The notes under the pieces: model-generated
Database searches by the model: none
Told to the model about the DNA's origin: nothing
The model's input: only the letters and a program-made list of their open reading frames with translations
NCBI GenBank assembly: GCA_017889625.1
Contig: JAGGAD010000026.1
Location: forward strand, 1 to 32,324
Direction of reading: 5' to 3'
DNA length: 32,324 nucleotides
From: Bacillota bacterium
GTDB taxonomy: Bacteria > Bacillota > Negativicutes > Sporomusales > CTSoil-080
Translations under genes and position numbers: made by a program
In this document: one piece after another, positions 31,786 through 32,324 of the stretch
Layout: every line of letters starts with the position of its first letter
Position numbering within the stretch: the first letter of the stretch is position 1

Positions 31786-32324
31786 TTGCTCGCTAAAGCT
31801 ATCGATATAATCATGAAAAGTATCCGGCAAATACATAGTGTTACCGCCGAGTCAGTTCGGCTTGGAGTACTGTTAGCAATTGTCGGCGGATTTTTAGATG
31901 CTTATACTTTTGTGGGAAGAGATGGGGTTTTTGCTAACGCTCAAACGGGTAATATTGTGTTAGTAGCTGCTGAAGCAGCATTAGGAAATTGGCAACAGTC
32001 GTTATTAAACCTTCCGCCTATTTTGGCATTTTGCGCCGGAGTAATAATTGCAGAATCAATAAAAAAAACTTCCACTTTTCCTTTTATCCAAGATTCATCA
32101 CAGGCTGTTTTAATTCTCGAGATTATTGTCCTCACTATCATTGGCTTTCTCCCCAATTCGATCCCCAATATTTTTGTAACAGTGGCAATTTCCTTTGTTT
32201 CCTCTCTACAAATTAGTGCTTTTCGCAAACTAGTTAACTCCCCATATAGTACAACTATGACCACCGGTAATTTACGATCGGCATTAAATGCAGCCTACAC
32301 TGCCTTTACAAAAAAAGATCGCGG
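31786..32324 (+). CDS. DUF1275 (YoaK-like) membrane protein, 3' end cut
   Basis: The first ~179 codons of a DUF1275/YoaK-family integral membrane protein; full members have about 220-240 aa, so the end lies outside the window. The family start is clear: LAIVGGFLDAYTFVGRDGVF followed by ANAQTGNIVLVA. Later segments include LPPILAFCAGVIIAE and the typical SLQISAFRKL with TTMTTGNLRSAL. About five hydrophobic segments are visible. The start is set at the TTG 31786, 11 bases after AAGGAGG; an ATG at 31813 is the alternative. The transport role is unknown. It is preceded by a strong promoter and a structured leader. Confidence 0.88.
   Translation, partial: MLAKAIDIIMKSIRQIHSVTAESVRLGVLLAIVGGFLDAYTFVGRDGVFANAQTGNIVLVAAEAALGNWQQSLLNLPPILAFCAGVIIAESIKKTSTFPFIQDSSQAVLILEIIVLTIIGFLPNSIPNIFVTVAISFVSSLQISAFRKLVNSPYSTTMTTGNLRSALNAAYTAFTKKDR

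Noticed and set aside
1-32324. CRISPR arrays, insertion sequences, tRNA or rRNA genes
   Set aside because: No regularly spaced direct repeats, transposase frames or tRNA-like cloverleaf sequences were seen on reading through.

Overview
The window looks like a chromosomal segment of an endospore-forming, diderm Firmicute, most likely a Sporomusaceae-type member of the Negativicutes. Sporulation genes (prkA-yhbH-spoVR, yunB, tandem tiny hydrophobic proteins behind SigK-like promoters) sit beside an OmpH/Skp-family periplasmic chaperone, which implies an outer membrane. The gene order trmH-pheS-pheT-zapA...mutS2 and the T-box leader are typical of Firmicutes. The genus is inference. I see no rRNA, tRNA, insertion sequence, prophage or CRISPR array.

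Left part (1-7.4 kb): a sensor-less histidine kinase, a YebC/PmpR-type protein and YunB lie on the minus strand, then a class A penicillin-binding protein on the plus strand. Next comes a compact block of poorly known genes. Three tandem 34-35 aa single-pass proteins (5271-5751, minus) carry two matching SigK-like promoters. Beside them is a divergent module of a 122-aa unknown protein (minus) and a plus-strand pair: a YbaB/EbfC-like protein and a 182-aa protein with one hydrophobic segment and a Pro-rich tail. This block is the best candidate for an undescribed, probably sporulation-linked, system.

Middle part (7.4-18.9 kb): OmpH/Skp, a full-length Cache-HAMP chemoreceptor, a 53-aa LiaF-type membrane protein and a MenA-like prenyltransferase. 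These are followed by a minus-strand run of a double-length U32 protein, mutS2 and a DUF2148 ferredoxin-like protein, then an alkaline-phosphatase-superfamily enzyme and a DUF421 membrane protein.

Right part (19-32.3 kb): zapA; pheT-pheS under a T-box whose predicted specifier is UUC (Phe); a predicted ~70-nt small RNA with its own promoter and terminator; trmH, ktrA/trkA and trkH for K+ uptake; the prkA-yhbH-spoVR sporulation operon with a good SigE-like promoter; a divergent 118-aa degenerate chemoreceptor-tip protein; and the 5' part of a DUF1275 (YoaK-like) gene behind a strong SigA-type promoter and a structured leader. Many start codons are GTG or TTG. Several were moved to an internal codon with a good ribosome-binding site, as stated in each entry.
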